Origin: Chryseobacterium sp. MYb7
GTDB lineage: Bacteria; Bacteroidota; Bacteroidia; Flavobacteriales; Weeksellaceae
Assembly (NCBI RefSeq): GCF_002979455.1
Contig: NZ_PCOU01000003.1
Coordinates: 1 to 64,000 of the forward strand
Reading direction: 5' to 3'
Length of the DNA stretch: 64,000 bases
Below the pieces are notes generated by a model. That model worked only from the letters and a program-made list of their open reading frames with translations, did no database searches and had not been told where the DNA came from. The translations under genes and the position numbers were made by a program. Positions 16,128 to 23,946 of the stretch are shown here, one piece after another. The stretch's first letter is position 1, and every line of letters starts with the position of its first letter.

Positions 16128-16901
16128 TTATGCATCCATCATCGCCACCACTCTCGCCGGAGCAGCAGAACCACCCACAATTTTAAGGGGAAATACACAG
16201 ATTTTAAATCCGGATGGAGGCAGCGCTCCAAGATTGGTAAGCTGTTCGATGTGTAAATATTCTTTTTCGATTCCTACACGGTGGCCTTCCCAGAAGAACT
16301 CGGGGTCATTGAGTTCTTTGGCTTTCTGAGCCATATATTTCAGAGGAAGATCCCAGCCCCATTGGTCGATTCCCATTACTTTTACGCCTTGGTCAATCAA
16401 CCATTCTGTAGCTTCTTTGCTCATTCCTGTTCCTTTTTCTACAAAATCCGGGGTTCCCATCATTTTATCACGATCGGTTCTGATCAGTACAATATTTCCT
16501 TCCTTTATCGTGATTCCGTTTTTATCCAAATCTTTTTTCAGATCATCTACGGTAATCGCAACAAAATCTTCTTTATGAGTACAGTCGATTACAATTCCGT
16601 CTCCATAGCACCACTCCAGCGGAATCTGATCTATCGTTTTAGCGGGTTTCCCTTCTACAACAGGCCCATAATGCCATGGAGCATCAATATGAGTAGTGGC
16701 ATGAAGTCCCATATTTTTAATGGTATCATCTGCCCAGCCTGTCCAGTTTTTAGGGAAAAGTCTTGATGGAAGTCTCAATGCCAACCTAATCAACCAGTGT
16801 GATTTCCTATGGGCTTTATGTTTGATTTTTACCCGCATGAACCATGGGTCTCCTGCATTATACTGAATCGGTTTTGTTAAATCGACAATTGTTGTTTTCA
16901 T
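16128..16901 (-). CDS. Cyclase-family protein (kynurenine-formamidase-like metal hydrolase)
   Basis: A 257-residue protein of the cyclase family (PF04199). The metal-binding signature HATTHIDAPWHYG is intact, and a late His/Glu region (EFFWEGHRVGIEKEYLH) is present. Related enzymes are Mn/Zn amidohydrolases such as kynurenine formamidase and isatin hydrolase. The substrate here is unknown, and no tryptophan-degradation genes are adjacent. I chose the start at 16901 (MKTTIVDLTKPI); an upstream in-frame ATG at 16955 would add 18 residues of doubtful quality. Confidence 0.85.
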   Translation of the reverse strand: MKTTIVDLTKPIQYNAGDPWFMRVKIKHKAHRKSHWLIRLALRLPSRLFPKNWTGWADDTIKNMGLHATTHIDAPWHYGPVVEGKPAKTIDQIPLEWCYGDGIVIDCTHKEDFVAITVDDLKKDLDKNGITIKEGNIVLIRTDRDKMMGTPDFVEKGTGMSKEATEWLIDQGVKVMGIDQWGWDLPLKYMAQKAKELNDPEFFWEGHRVGIEKEYLHIEQLTNLGALPPSGFKICVFPLKIVGGSAAPARVVAMMDA

Positions 16902-16986
16902 ATGATTTAGGCTAAGGAAGCAAAGATAATGAATAAGGCAAAAGTAATTTAGCATTTTTTTCCTTTCTCATTTTAGTTTTTCTACT

Positions 16987-17949
16987 CTAAATACCTTTAG
17001 GAATAATAATTTTCTTCGGATCATTTTCATCATATATAATTTCAACGGTTCCTTGTTTCGGTACAGAAGAGAGATTCAAAAGGCTGACAATTTTCTTGTA
17101 AACAGTGATATGTTCCGTTCCTCTGAAATCTTTGAAACTTACCTGAAACATGATTTGGGGTTGATCATTTACCGTAAGTCCAGTCTGGCTTACACTGATG
17201 ATATTGGCTTTAGCATTTCGTCCCATAAACATTAGGCGTTCTTCTTTTTCATTCTTGAAAAACTTTCCAAAAATAAACTGGAAAATCAATACGAAAATAA
17301 GAATCATCACACCGCTGAAAATAATCGGGTGCATAAAGGTGAGAAACCTCCACCCAAAATCATAAGATTCTTTGGTATAGAAATAATAATACAGCCCCAT
17401 CACATAAGCGATCATCAACACTATGAATATAAATCTCAGAATCATTCCCGAAGAGTTAAACTGGGTCTGCTGACCGGCCAGAATAAAATAAGGATTTTTT
17501 GAAGGATTGGGATTGAGTAAAACTGTAACGGTATTTCCTGTATCAAATCTTTTTTCCAGAGGCTTTATATCATGAAACATCATCTTGTGTTCGATCTGGA
17601 CATTCCTCAGATTAGCAAAAGAAAGAACAATCTCAATGATGTTGATATTAGACTTTGTATCATATTTCAGAAGCTTGTAGTCAATAATTTTGGCCTCTCT
17701 TGGAACACCATTTTGCAAAATTGATTGAATGGTGCTTCTTTCTTTAAATGTTTTAATAAAAAGATTATGAACAAAGTAAACAAGAATGTAGCCCCATACT
17801 ACAAAAGAAAAACCGAGATATCCATAGCTCACGGCTAATGAATTTCTCGGTTCTGCTGTTTCTTCCGAAGTCATCATATAAATGAATATCGGAAAAGGTA
17901 TACAGAAAAAAAGGATGTAGACGGCCCAGAAAATGATCATGAATTTCAT
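16987..17949 (-). CDS. Hypothetical membrane protein with two TM pairs
   Basis: A 320-residue integral membrane protein: TM segments near residues 1-25 and 43-65, then a soluble beta-rich domain (~75-165), a second TM pair (~168-188 and ~203-228), and a second soluble domain to the end. The two soluble parts look similar: both have a short RGREAKII/RNAKANIISV-type start and end in a VTVLLNPNP / VEIIYDENDP-like strand. This suggests an internal duplication like the DUF3592 type. Function unknown. Read alone it seems monocistronic. Confidence 0.65.
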   Translation of the reverse strand: MKFMIIFWAVYILFFCIPFPIFIYMMTSEETAEPRNSLAVSYGYLGFSFVVWGYILVYFVHNLFIKTFKERSTIQSILQNGVPREAKIIDYKLLKYDTKSNINIIEIVLSFANLRNVQIEHKMMFHDIKPLEKRFDTGNTVTVLLNPNPSKNPYFILAGQQTQFNSSGMILRFIFIVLMIAYVMGLYYYFYTKESYDFGWRFLTFMHPIIFSGVMILIFVLIFQFIFGKFFKNEKEERLMFMGRNAKANIISVSQTGLTVNDQPQIMFQVSFKDFRGTEHITVYKKIVSLLNLSSVPKQGTVEIIYDENDPKKIIIPKGI

Positions 17950-18010
17950 AACTGTTATTTTGTGTGGTCTGATAAAGTTATGATATTATTATGGAATGGC
18001 CGACTTCTTT

Positions 18011-19024
18011 TTACACCTCTTTCTCGAAATACAGTCTGTAGTATTTTCCTTTATCATCCTCACCCATTTCCAGTTTTTGTCTGTCTCCGTGGATGTAGAT
18101 GTGGAAGTTTTTATCTAATTTAATAATACTTTTAAAGTGTCTCTGTGTCTTTTTTACCGCTGCTTCACTGATGGGAAATTCTTCAGCGATATTTACCTGC
18201 ATGTCCTGTTCGTAGTCTGTTTTAAAGTTTACAAAACTTTCAATTACATGTTCGTCTCCCAGTACTTCATTGGCAAATTCGTCCAGTTTAAATTCTTCTT
18301 TTTCTTTGAAGAAATTGATAGATTTATTCAGGAAGTCTGCCTGATCTGCCTTGGAAACTTCAAATTCCTGAGGAAGTTGCTTTGTGATATAATCTTTATA
18401 GACCATCAAAGCTTCCTGCGTGTGGAAATATTCATCATCACGCTGTTTTACTTTCAGAAAATCTTCGAACCAGTAATACATATCTCCATTTTTGTTGTTG
18501 TCAACTACAGAAAGTACATATCCGGTTTCTTTATTGTTGTTGTAAATCAAAGCAGCTTTATCAATTTTAGATAAGCCAATTCCCTGATCTTTTTCAATAT
18601 CAAAAGTTTCTTCGGAAGGATTAATTTTCAGGAAAGATTCTCTCTTCTCTGTTTTAAAGATCCCGATTTTGTCTACTTTATCCGGGCGGTCACTTTCATC
18701 TTCAAAAAGAACAATGAAAAGTTCTCCACTCTGAACTCTTGGGTTTTCAGCCGCTTCAAAAAGGTGTTTTGCAATGTTCTCAGATTCCCAGATAAATTTA
18801 GCTTTATCATCAAAAATTTCTGATACTGCACTGTAAACCGGATTATTTACCAGGTAAGTGTCACTGTAAAAATGGAACGTTTCTTCCGACTTAAAGGAAC
18901 CTAAAAAGTAATCTTCAAGCATTTCTGCCATTCCTTCTTCCAGTTTCAATTCCTCCTGTGAAATCGTCAGGGAATCCCCGTTGATCTTATTTCCGACTCT
19001 GTGTACTATTATTTTTGAAAACAT
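18011..19024 (-). CDS. Nucleoid-associated protein (NdpA/YejK family)
   Basis: A 337-residue protein of the 37-kDa nucleoid-associated family. It starts MFSKIIVHRVGNKINGDSL, runs through a domain with LFEDYFLGSF-like and DKVDKIGIFKT segments, and ends with a charged YRLYFEKEV. E. coli YejK binds the nucleoid; the precise role is open. An ORF extension to 19057 exists, but the chosen start matches the family pattern. No signal peptide. Confidence 0.85.
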   Translation of the reverse strand: MFSKIIVHRVGNKINGDSLTISQEELKLEEGMAEMLEDYFLGSFKSEETFHFYSDTYLVNNPVYSAVSEIFDDKAKFIWESENIAKHLFEAAENPRVQSGELFIVLFEDESDRPDKVDKIGIFKTEKRESFLKINPSEETFDIEKDQGIGLSKIDKAALIYNNNKETGYVLSVVDNNKNGDMYYWFEDFLKVKQRDDEYFHTQEALMVYKDYITKQLPQEFEVSKADQADFLNKSINFFKEKEEFKLDEFANEVLGDEHVIESFVNFKTDYEQDMQVNIAEEFPISEAAVKKTQRHFKSIIKLDKNFHIYIHGDRQKLEMGEDDKGKYYRLYFEKEV

Positions 19025-19120
19025 TTTTCTGAATATTTGGACTGCAAAGATATTCATTCTTATTCTTTCTGCGAAACTTAAAAAATGTCATTTTGTACTA
19101 CATTATTTTTGACCATCCTC

Positions 19121-19224
19121 TGTCATTCTGAATGAAATGAAATGTAGTGAAGAATCTCATAGAATTGAATTTCAATAAGATTCTTCCTTCATCAGAAATC
19201 GAAGATTCGACATAGTCAATGACA
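19121..19224. repeat. Palindromic dispersed repeat with TGTCATT/AATGACA ends
   Basis: The element begins TGTCATTCTGAATGAAATGA and ends AATGACA, so its termini are inverted repeats. Inside it, GAAGAATCT (19149-19157) pairs with AGATTCTTC (19180-19188). Non-coding repeats of this TGTCATTCTGA...GAAGAATC type are scattered in many flavobacterial genomes, from general knowledge. It lies between the nucleoid-protein gene and a small membrane-peptide gene. Confidence 0.6.
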
Positions 19225-19239
19225 AAAACCAAATTATTT

Positions 19240-19287
19240 GATCTTTGAAGGAGGGGAATTCTCCGCCGCTCTTTTGTAATAGAGGGA
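19240..19287. repeat. Second repeat-like segment (GGAGGGGAATTCTCC)
   Basis: A GC-richer stretch with a GGAGGGGAATTCTCCGCCGC core is joined to the previous repeat. It reads like a known class of flavobacterial intergenic repeat, but no second copy is present here. The remainder of 19025-19459 shows no gene. Confidence 0.35.
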
Positions 19288-19459
19288 CAGCAATAATTTT
19301 CTCTTTTATTTTCAATTTGATAAAAACCTTATCATTTTGACATGTTTTTTTGTTTAAAAAACAAGATATTAAAATCACAATTAATTGTATTTCAGTTTAT
19401 TAAATAAATTTCATTTTCAACGGAATATCATTGGCATCATCATTTGAAAACATAGAAAA

Positions 19460-19624
19460 ATGGACTTAAAAACATTAAACAGAATAGACAAGCTCAGAAG
19501 GTTAAAAAGCAAAGGACCAGAAACTCCAAAGTGGCTGAAACCTTACCATCTGCTCTTTTTCGCTTTTTTAACCATTTTCATCTTTGGTGCCATCATCAAA
19601 TTGCTGGAACTCAATCACAATTAA
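19460..19624 (+). CDS. Small single-pass membrane peptide, 54 residues (cassette copy 1)
   Basis: A 54-codon ORF with a basic, helical N-terminus (MDLKTLNRIDKLRRLKSKG), a TM segment of about 20 residues (YHLLFFAFLTIFIFGAII) and a short polar tail. It ends 11 bp before the gene at 19636, so the two form a pair. The pair is repeated immediately downstream (20075-20206 with 20258-20653). The conserved arrangement argues that it is a real gene. Function unknown. Confidence 0.6.
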   Translation: MDLKTLNRIDKLRRLKSKGPETPKWLKPYHLLFFAFLTIFIFGAIIKLLELNHN

Positions 19625-19635
19625 AATATAATATT

Positions 19636-19992
19636 ATGAATTATCTGCAAGCCGTAAAGGAAATCACAGACGTGGTTCCCGACTTTGAAAAGGAAGTAAA
19701 AGAAATTAAAATCCAAAACTCATACAGCATCATCCGGACTTTTACGGAACGTATAAAAAATATGATTCGCCAGAATGACAGAAATCTGCTGTTCAGAAGT
19801 TTACAGAAAATGGACAAAATATACACTGACGGAGATACGGTATTAAAGAATGCTATTGAGACTACTTTTATCTATTCTCTGGACAATTGTACCGCTTTCT
19901 GCAGTGAGGAATACAGAAAAGTGATTTTCAGCCATATTTCTACCAACCTGCAAAAAGTATATTCGAGACAAATTTACAGCCACGGTATATAA
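19636..19992 (+). CDS. Helical protein, 118 residues, DUF7674-like (cassette copy 1)
   Basis: A small all-helical cytoplasmic protein. I chose ATG 19636 (MNYLQAVKEITDVV) over an ORF extension that runs over the previous small gene. It shares with the gene at 20258 the pattern M-D-x-x-Y-x-x-G-(D/N)-x-x-(L/V)-(K/R)-x-x-I-E and a terminal LQKVYSRQ / FQIIYNEQ element, so the two are paralogues. The DUF7674 label is a memory-based guess. It pairs with a membrane peptide gene 11 bp upstream. Confidence 0.7.
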   Translation: MNYLQAVKEITDVVPDFEKEVKEIKIQNSYSIIRTFTERIKNMIRQNDRNLLFRSLQKMDKIYTDGDTVLKNAIETTFIYSLDNCTAFCSEEYRKVIFSHISTNLQKVYSRQIYSHGI

Positions 19993-20074
19993 AGGTTTTG
20001 TTACATTATTAAGCCGTTTTATTACAAAGTGTTTAAATTAAACAAAAATCAAAATAACTCACAATCAATAGATT

Positions 20075-20206
20075 ATGAAAAATAAAATAAGAAGAATTTC
20101 AGACTGGAAAACCTGGAAAACCACGACTAACAGACACAATGCAGAGATACTACTCACTCACATCGCTGTGATTGTAGGTGTATTTATTTTTGCGGCATGT
20201 TTATAA
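20075..20206 (+). CDS. Small single-pass membrane peptide, 43 residues (cassette copy 2)
   Basis: A 43-codon ORF: a basic N-terminus (MKNKIRRISDWKTWKT), then a TM stretch (ILLTHIAVIVGVFIFAACL). Same layout as the 54-residue peptide at 19460, and likewise followed by a helical protein gene (52 bp away). Sequence similarity between the two peptides is weak, but position and topology agree. Confidence 0.55.
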   Translation: MKNKIRRISDWKTWKTTTNRHNAEILLTHIAVIVGVFIFAACL

Positions 20207-20257
20207 ATTTTGGTATACATTTCGCTGCATTAATAAGTGTTTGAAAAATTATTAATT

Positions 20258-20653
20258 ATGATGAAAGAACAAATGCAAACTATTAATCAAAAATTAGCTG
20301 TTGAGTACTTAAAATTTTTCTATCCGCCACTTCGTAATGAAATCATACAGTTGTCTGTTCAGGACAATTTTGCAGGAATTATGCAGGCAACCGTAAATTA
20401 TTTAAAGAACCTGTTACAGGAGTCTAAAATCAGTATTATAGCCCATCATATTAAGCTGATGGACTGGCTTTACAGAAATGGGAATTCTTATGTAAGAGAC
20501 ATGATTGAAAACATGTTCGTAAGATCTTTCGAAAGCTTCAAAAAGCACGCAAAAATCCAACATTGGAAACTCCTTTATCAATATATGCCTGTCAGCTTCC
20601 AGATCATTTATAATGAGCAGCAGAAGCAGGATCAGATCTATTTTGGGAAATAA
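20258..20653 (+). CDS. Helical protein, 131 residues, paralogue of 19636-19992
   Basis: A helical cytoplasmic protein starting at the double ATG 20258/20261; the in-frame GTG at 20237 is less likely. The central segment LMDWLYRNGNSYVRDMIE aligns with KMDKIYTDGDTVLKNAIE of the gene at 19636, and both end in a YxxQ-type helix. It closes the second of two tandem cassettes. A good terminator follows at 20665-20704. Confidence 0.7.
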   Translation: MMKEQMQTINQKLAVEYLKFFYPPLRNEIIQLSVQDNFAGIMQATVNYLKNLLQESKISIIAHHIKLMDWLYRNGNSYVRDMIENMFVRSFESFKKHAKIQHWKLLYQYMPVSFQIIYNEQQKQDQIYFGK

Positions 20654-20664
20654 ATTAAAGCATA

Positions 20665-20704
20665 AAGGCGAAATGGTAAATTTAATTTTTTACCCTTTCG
20701 CCTT
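20665..20704 (+). terminator. Terminator of the tandem cassettes
   Basis: AAGGCGAAATGGTAAA pairs with TTTACCCTTTCGCCTT with a single mismatch, followed by ATTTTTTTT. It lies 12 bp past the last cassette gene. Confidence 0.85.
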
Positions 20705-20798
20705 ATTTTTTTTCACTTTTCACTCCATTAAATACAACTTCCGTTCTATTTTATTTCACCAATATCTGTGAAACCCTTACTTTTGTAAAAATGTACCC

Positions 20799-21398
20799 AT
20801 GAAATACACTTTTTATGCCTTGATGATGGCGTTGTCATTAATCTCCTGTGAAAATAATGACAATCCCCATGATGATCCGAGACCGATTGATAAAGAAATG
20901 TATCAATTTGAATTTAAAAGCTATACTGTAAATGAAACTATTCTTTACAGAGGAGCATTTGGCGAGAAGTCCAATCCTCAGGAATCCATCTTAAGCAATT
21001 ACTGGAGCCTGTATAAAGATCCGGCATGGAAGAAAATAATTCTTAATCTGAAAGACAACTCTATACAACTTATAGCCGGAAATTCAGCTGATGCAACGTA
21101 CAGTGTTAAAATCATCAATGACTCTGTATTAATCAATGATAATAACACGAATAAACCAACTTACATTGGTGATTTCAATAAAGAAAAATCCACTTTTACT
21201 TTGAAAAGAACATTACAGTATATGAAACGTGAATCAAGAGGTAACGGTAATGGATTAACAGTTGTTCAGAGTGTATCTTTCGGTACTACCCAATATAGCA
21301 ATATGTTTGGAATTCTTTTTATCACTCCATCTGATATGACAAAATCTGAAGATCAGGTTTTATGGAGTAATATTGAATATTATTATAAAAAGTTGTAG
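20799..21398 (+). CDS. Hypothetical lipoprotein, 199 residues
   Basis: A lipoprotein signal peptide (MKYTFYALMMALSLISC) has its lipobox Cys at residue 17, followed by an acidic, Asn/Asp-rich tether (ENNDNPHDDP). The remaining ~170 residues look beta-rich, with a glycine-containing loop near residue 150. No family recognised. It is monocistronic, between the terminators at 20665 and 21421, and probably envelope-anchored. Confidence 0.7.
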   Translation: MKYTFYALMMALSLISCENNDNPHDDPRPIDKEMYQFEFKSYTVNETILYRGAFGEKSNPQESILSNYWSLYKDPAWKKIILNLKDNSIQLIAGNSADATYSVKIINDSVLINDNNTNKPTYIGDFNKEKSTFTLKRTLQYMKRESRGNGNGLTVVQSVSFGTTQYSNMFGILFITPSDMTKSEDQVLWSNIEYYYKKL

Positions 21399-21420
21399 TT
21401 GACTGATCAACATATAAAAA

Positions 21421-21448
21421 ATCCCTCAAATAGATTCATTTGAGGGAT
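21421..21448. terminator. Bidirectional terminator
   Basis: The 11-bp stem ATCCCTCAAAT/ATTTGAGGGAT has a six-base loop, with an A run before and T-rich DNA after. It serves the lipoprotein gene and the convergent thioredoxin gene. Confidence 0.85.
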
Positions 21449-21467
21449 TTTCATTTTTTGTATTATC

Positions 21468-21980
21468 CTATTTCGTCACAAATATCTTTTGTATAGTCTG
21501 TGATTCTTCATTACTGAGTTTTGAAGCTTTTTCCAGCTTGGCAATGAAAGAGGTAACCTCTTCCGGTGTTGCCGGAGATCCCAGGTTTTCTCCTTTAGCA
21601 TCAAAAGAATCTGCCAATACTTCTCCTTTCGGGCTTAGGATCAGCCAGAACGGAAGTCCGGCATTTTCGCCTTTATATTTATTCATCAGCTCTTGTCCGC
21701 CGGGATTTTCAAGGCTTTTCTTATCTCCTCTTTCCTGAACGTCCAGATAAGCTGTTACAAATCTTTTATCAAAAATGGGTTTGGTTTCAGGAAGATCCAT
21801 ATTCTTTTCCATCATCTTGCACCATTTGCACCATGAAGCATGGAATACCAACAAAACATTTTTCTTACCTGCTTTAGCTTCCGTGAAAGCTTTATTTAAT
21901 ACAACATCTGCTTTTTCCTGCGCTGCTCCCAACTGAAACAACAAAAGGGTAACAATAACAATAATTTTAGAGTATTTCAT
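21468..21980 (-). CDS. Secreted thioredoxin-fold protein
   Basis: A 170-residue protein with a signal peptide (residues ~1-20, GAA-Q) and a thioredoxin domain with active site HASWCKWCKMM (Cys51, Cys54). The cis-Pro loop appears as AGLPFWLIL. It resembles periplasmic thioredoxin-like/DsbD-gamma proteins that reduce disulfides or help cytochrome maturation. It is monocistronic, so the partner cannot be named. Confidence 0.85.
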   Translation of the reverse strand: MKYSKIIVIVTLLLFQLGAAQEKADVVLNKAFTEAKAGKKNVLLVFHASWCKWCKMMEKNMDLPETKPIFDKRFVTAYLDVQERGDKKSLENPGGQELMNKYKGENAGLPFWLILSPKGEVLADSFDAKGENLGSPATPEEVTSFIAKLEKASKLSNEESQTIQKIFVTK

Positions 21981-22141
21981 TCTGAATTTTTATTTTAAAT
22001 CTACACGAATTTAGGTATTTTCTCTAACAATATAACTTCATGGATTAATCAATTTAGTTAAACATTTTGTAATTTAGTTTATCATAAAGTACTCCTTTTA
22101 TATTGTAAAAAAAATATATAAACCTCTAACAGCTCCACACC

Positions 22142-22933
22142 ATGATCGAAATAAAAAAATACTCTAATCAGTCAGGGCATCCTGAGCCAAGAAGAGTCAT
22201 CAGATATACTTTATTCTGGTGTCATCATGGAAGTGCTGAAATTCTGATTGACGAAAATATTTTCATTCTGAAAACCAGTCAGGTTGTTACCATTACTTCA
22301 GGACAGTTTCATCAATTAAAATCGGTGGAAGGAGAACTTACTGCATTGGAATTCACATTGGATTTTTTCTGTAAAAGCGACAGTGATATTGAGCTTATCT
22401 TTCACAATGGGCTTTTTTGTCATTTTGGAATGAATGAAATGATTAAGATACAAAATCCTGTATTTTTCTCCGAAACATTGAACACCATAGAAAAAGAAAT
22501 TCAGGAACAGCCTTACCAGTACCTGATTTCTACACATTCTCTGGTTGAACTGCTGTTGGTGGAAATCAACCGCAGTAAAATTGCCAATGGTGATGAAATC
22601 TGGAAACCGGACGCTTTATTCCTAAGATTCCTTGAAAGTGTAAGGGATCATTTTAAAAACAATTATCAGGTCTCTCATTTTGCTGATATCCTTGGAACCA
22701 CTGAAGCAAAACTGAATGAGGTCTCAAAGCTCCATACCAACAAAACCGCTCAGAATGTGATCTACAGCCTTACTATTTCTGAAGCCAAGAGACTTTTACT
22801 TTATGAAAAGCTTACCGTAAAGGAAATCGCTTATCAGCTTGGGTTTAATGATCCTTTCTATTTTTCAAATTTCTTTAAAAAACATACGTCACGTTCTCCT
22901 AAAGATTATCAAAAGGCTGTAAAGGAAATCTGA
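22142..22933 (+). CDS. AraC-family transcriptional regulator
   Basis: A 263-residue regulator with an N-terminal cupin-like sensing domain (~20-140) and a C-terminal AraC DNA-binding domain. The second helix-turn-helix shows the family signature KEIAYQLGFNDPFYFSNFFKKHTSRSP. It is 150 bp upstream of DoxX and cupin genes in the same direction, which it likely controls. The effector is unknown. Confidence 0.88.
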   Translation: MIEIKKYSNQSGHPEPRRVIRYTLFWCHHGSAEILIDENIFILKTSQVVTITSGQFHQLKSVEGELTALEFTLDFFCKSDSDIELIFHNGLFCHFGMNEMIKIQNPVFFSETLNTIEKEIQEQPYQYLISTHSLVELLLVEINRSKIANGDEIWKPDALFLRFLESVRDHFKNNYQVSHFADILGTTEAKLNEVSKLHTNKTAQNVIYSLTISEAKRLLLYEKLTVKEIAYQLGFNDPFYFSNFFKKHTSRSPKDYQKAVKEI

Positions 22934-22960
22934 AAGAAGAAATCAGCAGCCTCTTATTAA

Positions 22961-22991
22961 CTCCCATCCTCCAGCTCCCCTCTTCCCTCTT
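22961..22991. repeat. CT-rich repeat fragment (TCCTCCAGCTCCC type)
   Basis: A C/T-biased segment between the AraC and DoxX genes resembles the arm at 61290-61315 (TCCTCCAGCATCCAGCTTCC). Both look like copies of one dispersed flavobacterial repeat. Confidence 0.4.
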
Positions 22992-23083
22992 AAATATTAT
23001 ATGCTTTTTCCGAAATTGTCTATTCTTTAGACGGTGGCTTTCGCTGAACTTTGTACTGTAATTAAGACCTAAAAATTATACGT

Positions 23084-23500
23084 ATGAAAACTCAACAGGA
23101 TGCCGCCATTTTTTTATTAAGAATTGCTTTAGCCTTCGGATTTTTATCTGCTGTGGCAAGCAGACTGAATCTTTGGGGAACACGATCTTCCGGCTGGAAA
23201 AATTTTGTCCGCTATACTGTTGAAACCAATTCATTTTTACCACAATCGTGGGCATCTTCTATTGCAGTCTTATCTACTGCTGCTGAATTGTCTATAGGAG
23301 TAATGCTTCTTTTGGGTTTTCAGGTAAAAAGGACTGCATGGTGCGCCTCTGTTCTCACCTTATTTTTTGCAACCGCTATGAGTTTTTCTTTCGGAATTAA
23401 AGAGTCTCTGGATTATTCGGTCTTTGTATTCAGTGCGGGAGCTTTTCTTCTGAGTACTTTTCCCCGCTACACATGGAGTTTAGACCAGCTCCTACATTAA
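23084..23500 (+). CDS. DoxX-family membrane protein
   Basis: A 138-residue inner-membrane protein with four predicted helices (~8-28, 48-75, 80-103, 108-128). It has the DoxX pattern AIFLLRIALAFGFLSAVASR at the start, a helix with AAELSIGVMLLLGF, and FGIKESLDYSVF. DoxX proteins are linked to quinone or oxidative processes; the function here is not established. It is followed after 22 bp by a cupin gene. Confidence 0.8.
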   Translation: MKTQQDAAIFLLRIALAFGFLSAVASRLNLWGTRSSGWKNFVRYTVETNSFLPQSWASSIAVLSTAAELSIGVMLLLGFQVKRTAWCASVLTLFFATAMSFSFGIKESLDYSVFVFSAGAFLLSTFPRYTWSLDQLLH

Positions 23501-23522
23501 TAACAATTAAATTTTATATATC

Positions 23523-23876
23523 ATGAACACCAACATCCACGATTACATCGTAAAAACAGAACAAAAAGAATGGCAGCCTTTAATTGAAAAAGGAATTCAT
23601 TATGCAGGAATTTTTGTAAAATCTCTGAAATTTGATCCTGAAAAAAATCGTTCTACCAGCATTCTTTTAAAGTTTGAACCGGGAGCCAGCTATCCTTATC
23701 ACAATCATCCTGCGGGAGAGGAATTGTTTATCATGGAAGGTGATGCTACTATTGCAGGAGCCCAGCTTGAAAAAGGAGATTATTTGTATACTCCACCAAA
23801 TTTCAAGCATTCTGTGAAATCTGAACAAGGTTGTACCATTCTTTTTATAGTGCCTGAGGAAGTGGAAATTCTTTAA
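23523..23876 (+). CDS. Small single-domain cupin protein
   Basis: A 117-residue cupin. The first metal motif is YPYHNHPAGEELFIMEG (two His and one Glu) and the second is DYLYTPPNFKHSV (the third His ligand). It is similar to anti-sigma ChrR-type or small dioxygenase-like cupins. It is probably a metal-binding enzyme or sensor co-transcribed with DoxX. Substrate unknown. A terminator follows at 23890-23917. Confidence 0.85.
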   Translation: MNTNIHDYIVKTEQKEWQPLIEKGIHYAGIFVKSLKFDPEKNRSTSILLKFEPGASYPYHNHPAGEELFIMEGDATIAGAQLEKGDYLYTPPNFKHSVKSEQGCTILFIVPEEVEIL

Positions 23877-23889
23877 ACCCATTACAAAA

Positions 23890-23917
23890 AAACCACAGTA
23901 AAAACTTACTGTGGTTT
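23890..23917. terminator. Bidirectional terminator
   Basis: A 12-bp stem AAACCACAGTAA/TTACTGTGGTTT with an AAAC loop, between the convergent cupin and membrane acyltransferase genes. Confidence 0.85.
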
Positions 23918-23946
23918 ATCATAATTTAAAAAAAATAGGATTGGAG

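Noticed and set aside
19172..19378. 68-codon minus-strand ORF
   Set aside because: It runs through the two dispersed repeats and is explained by them.
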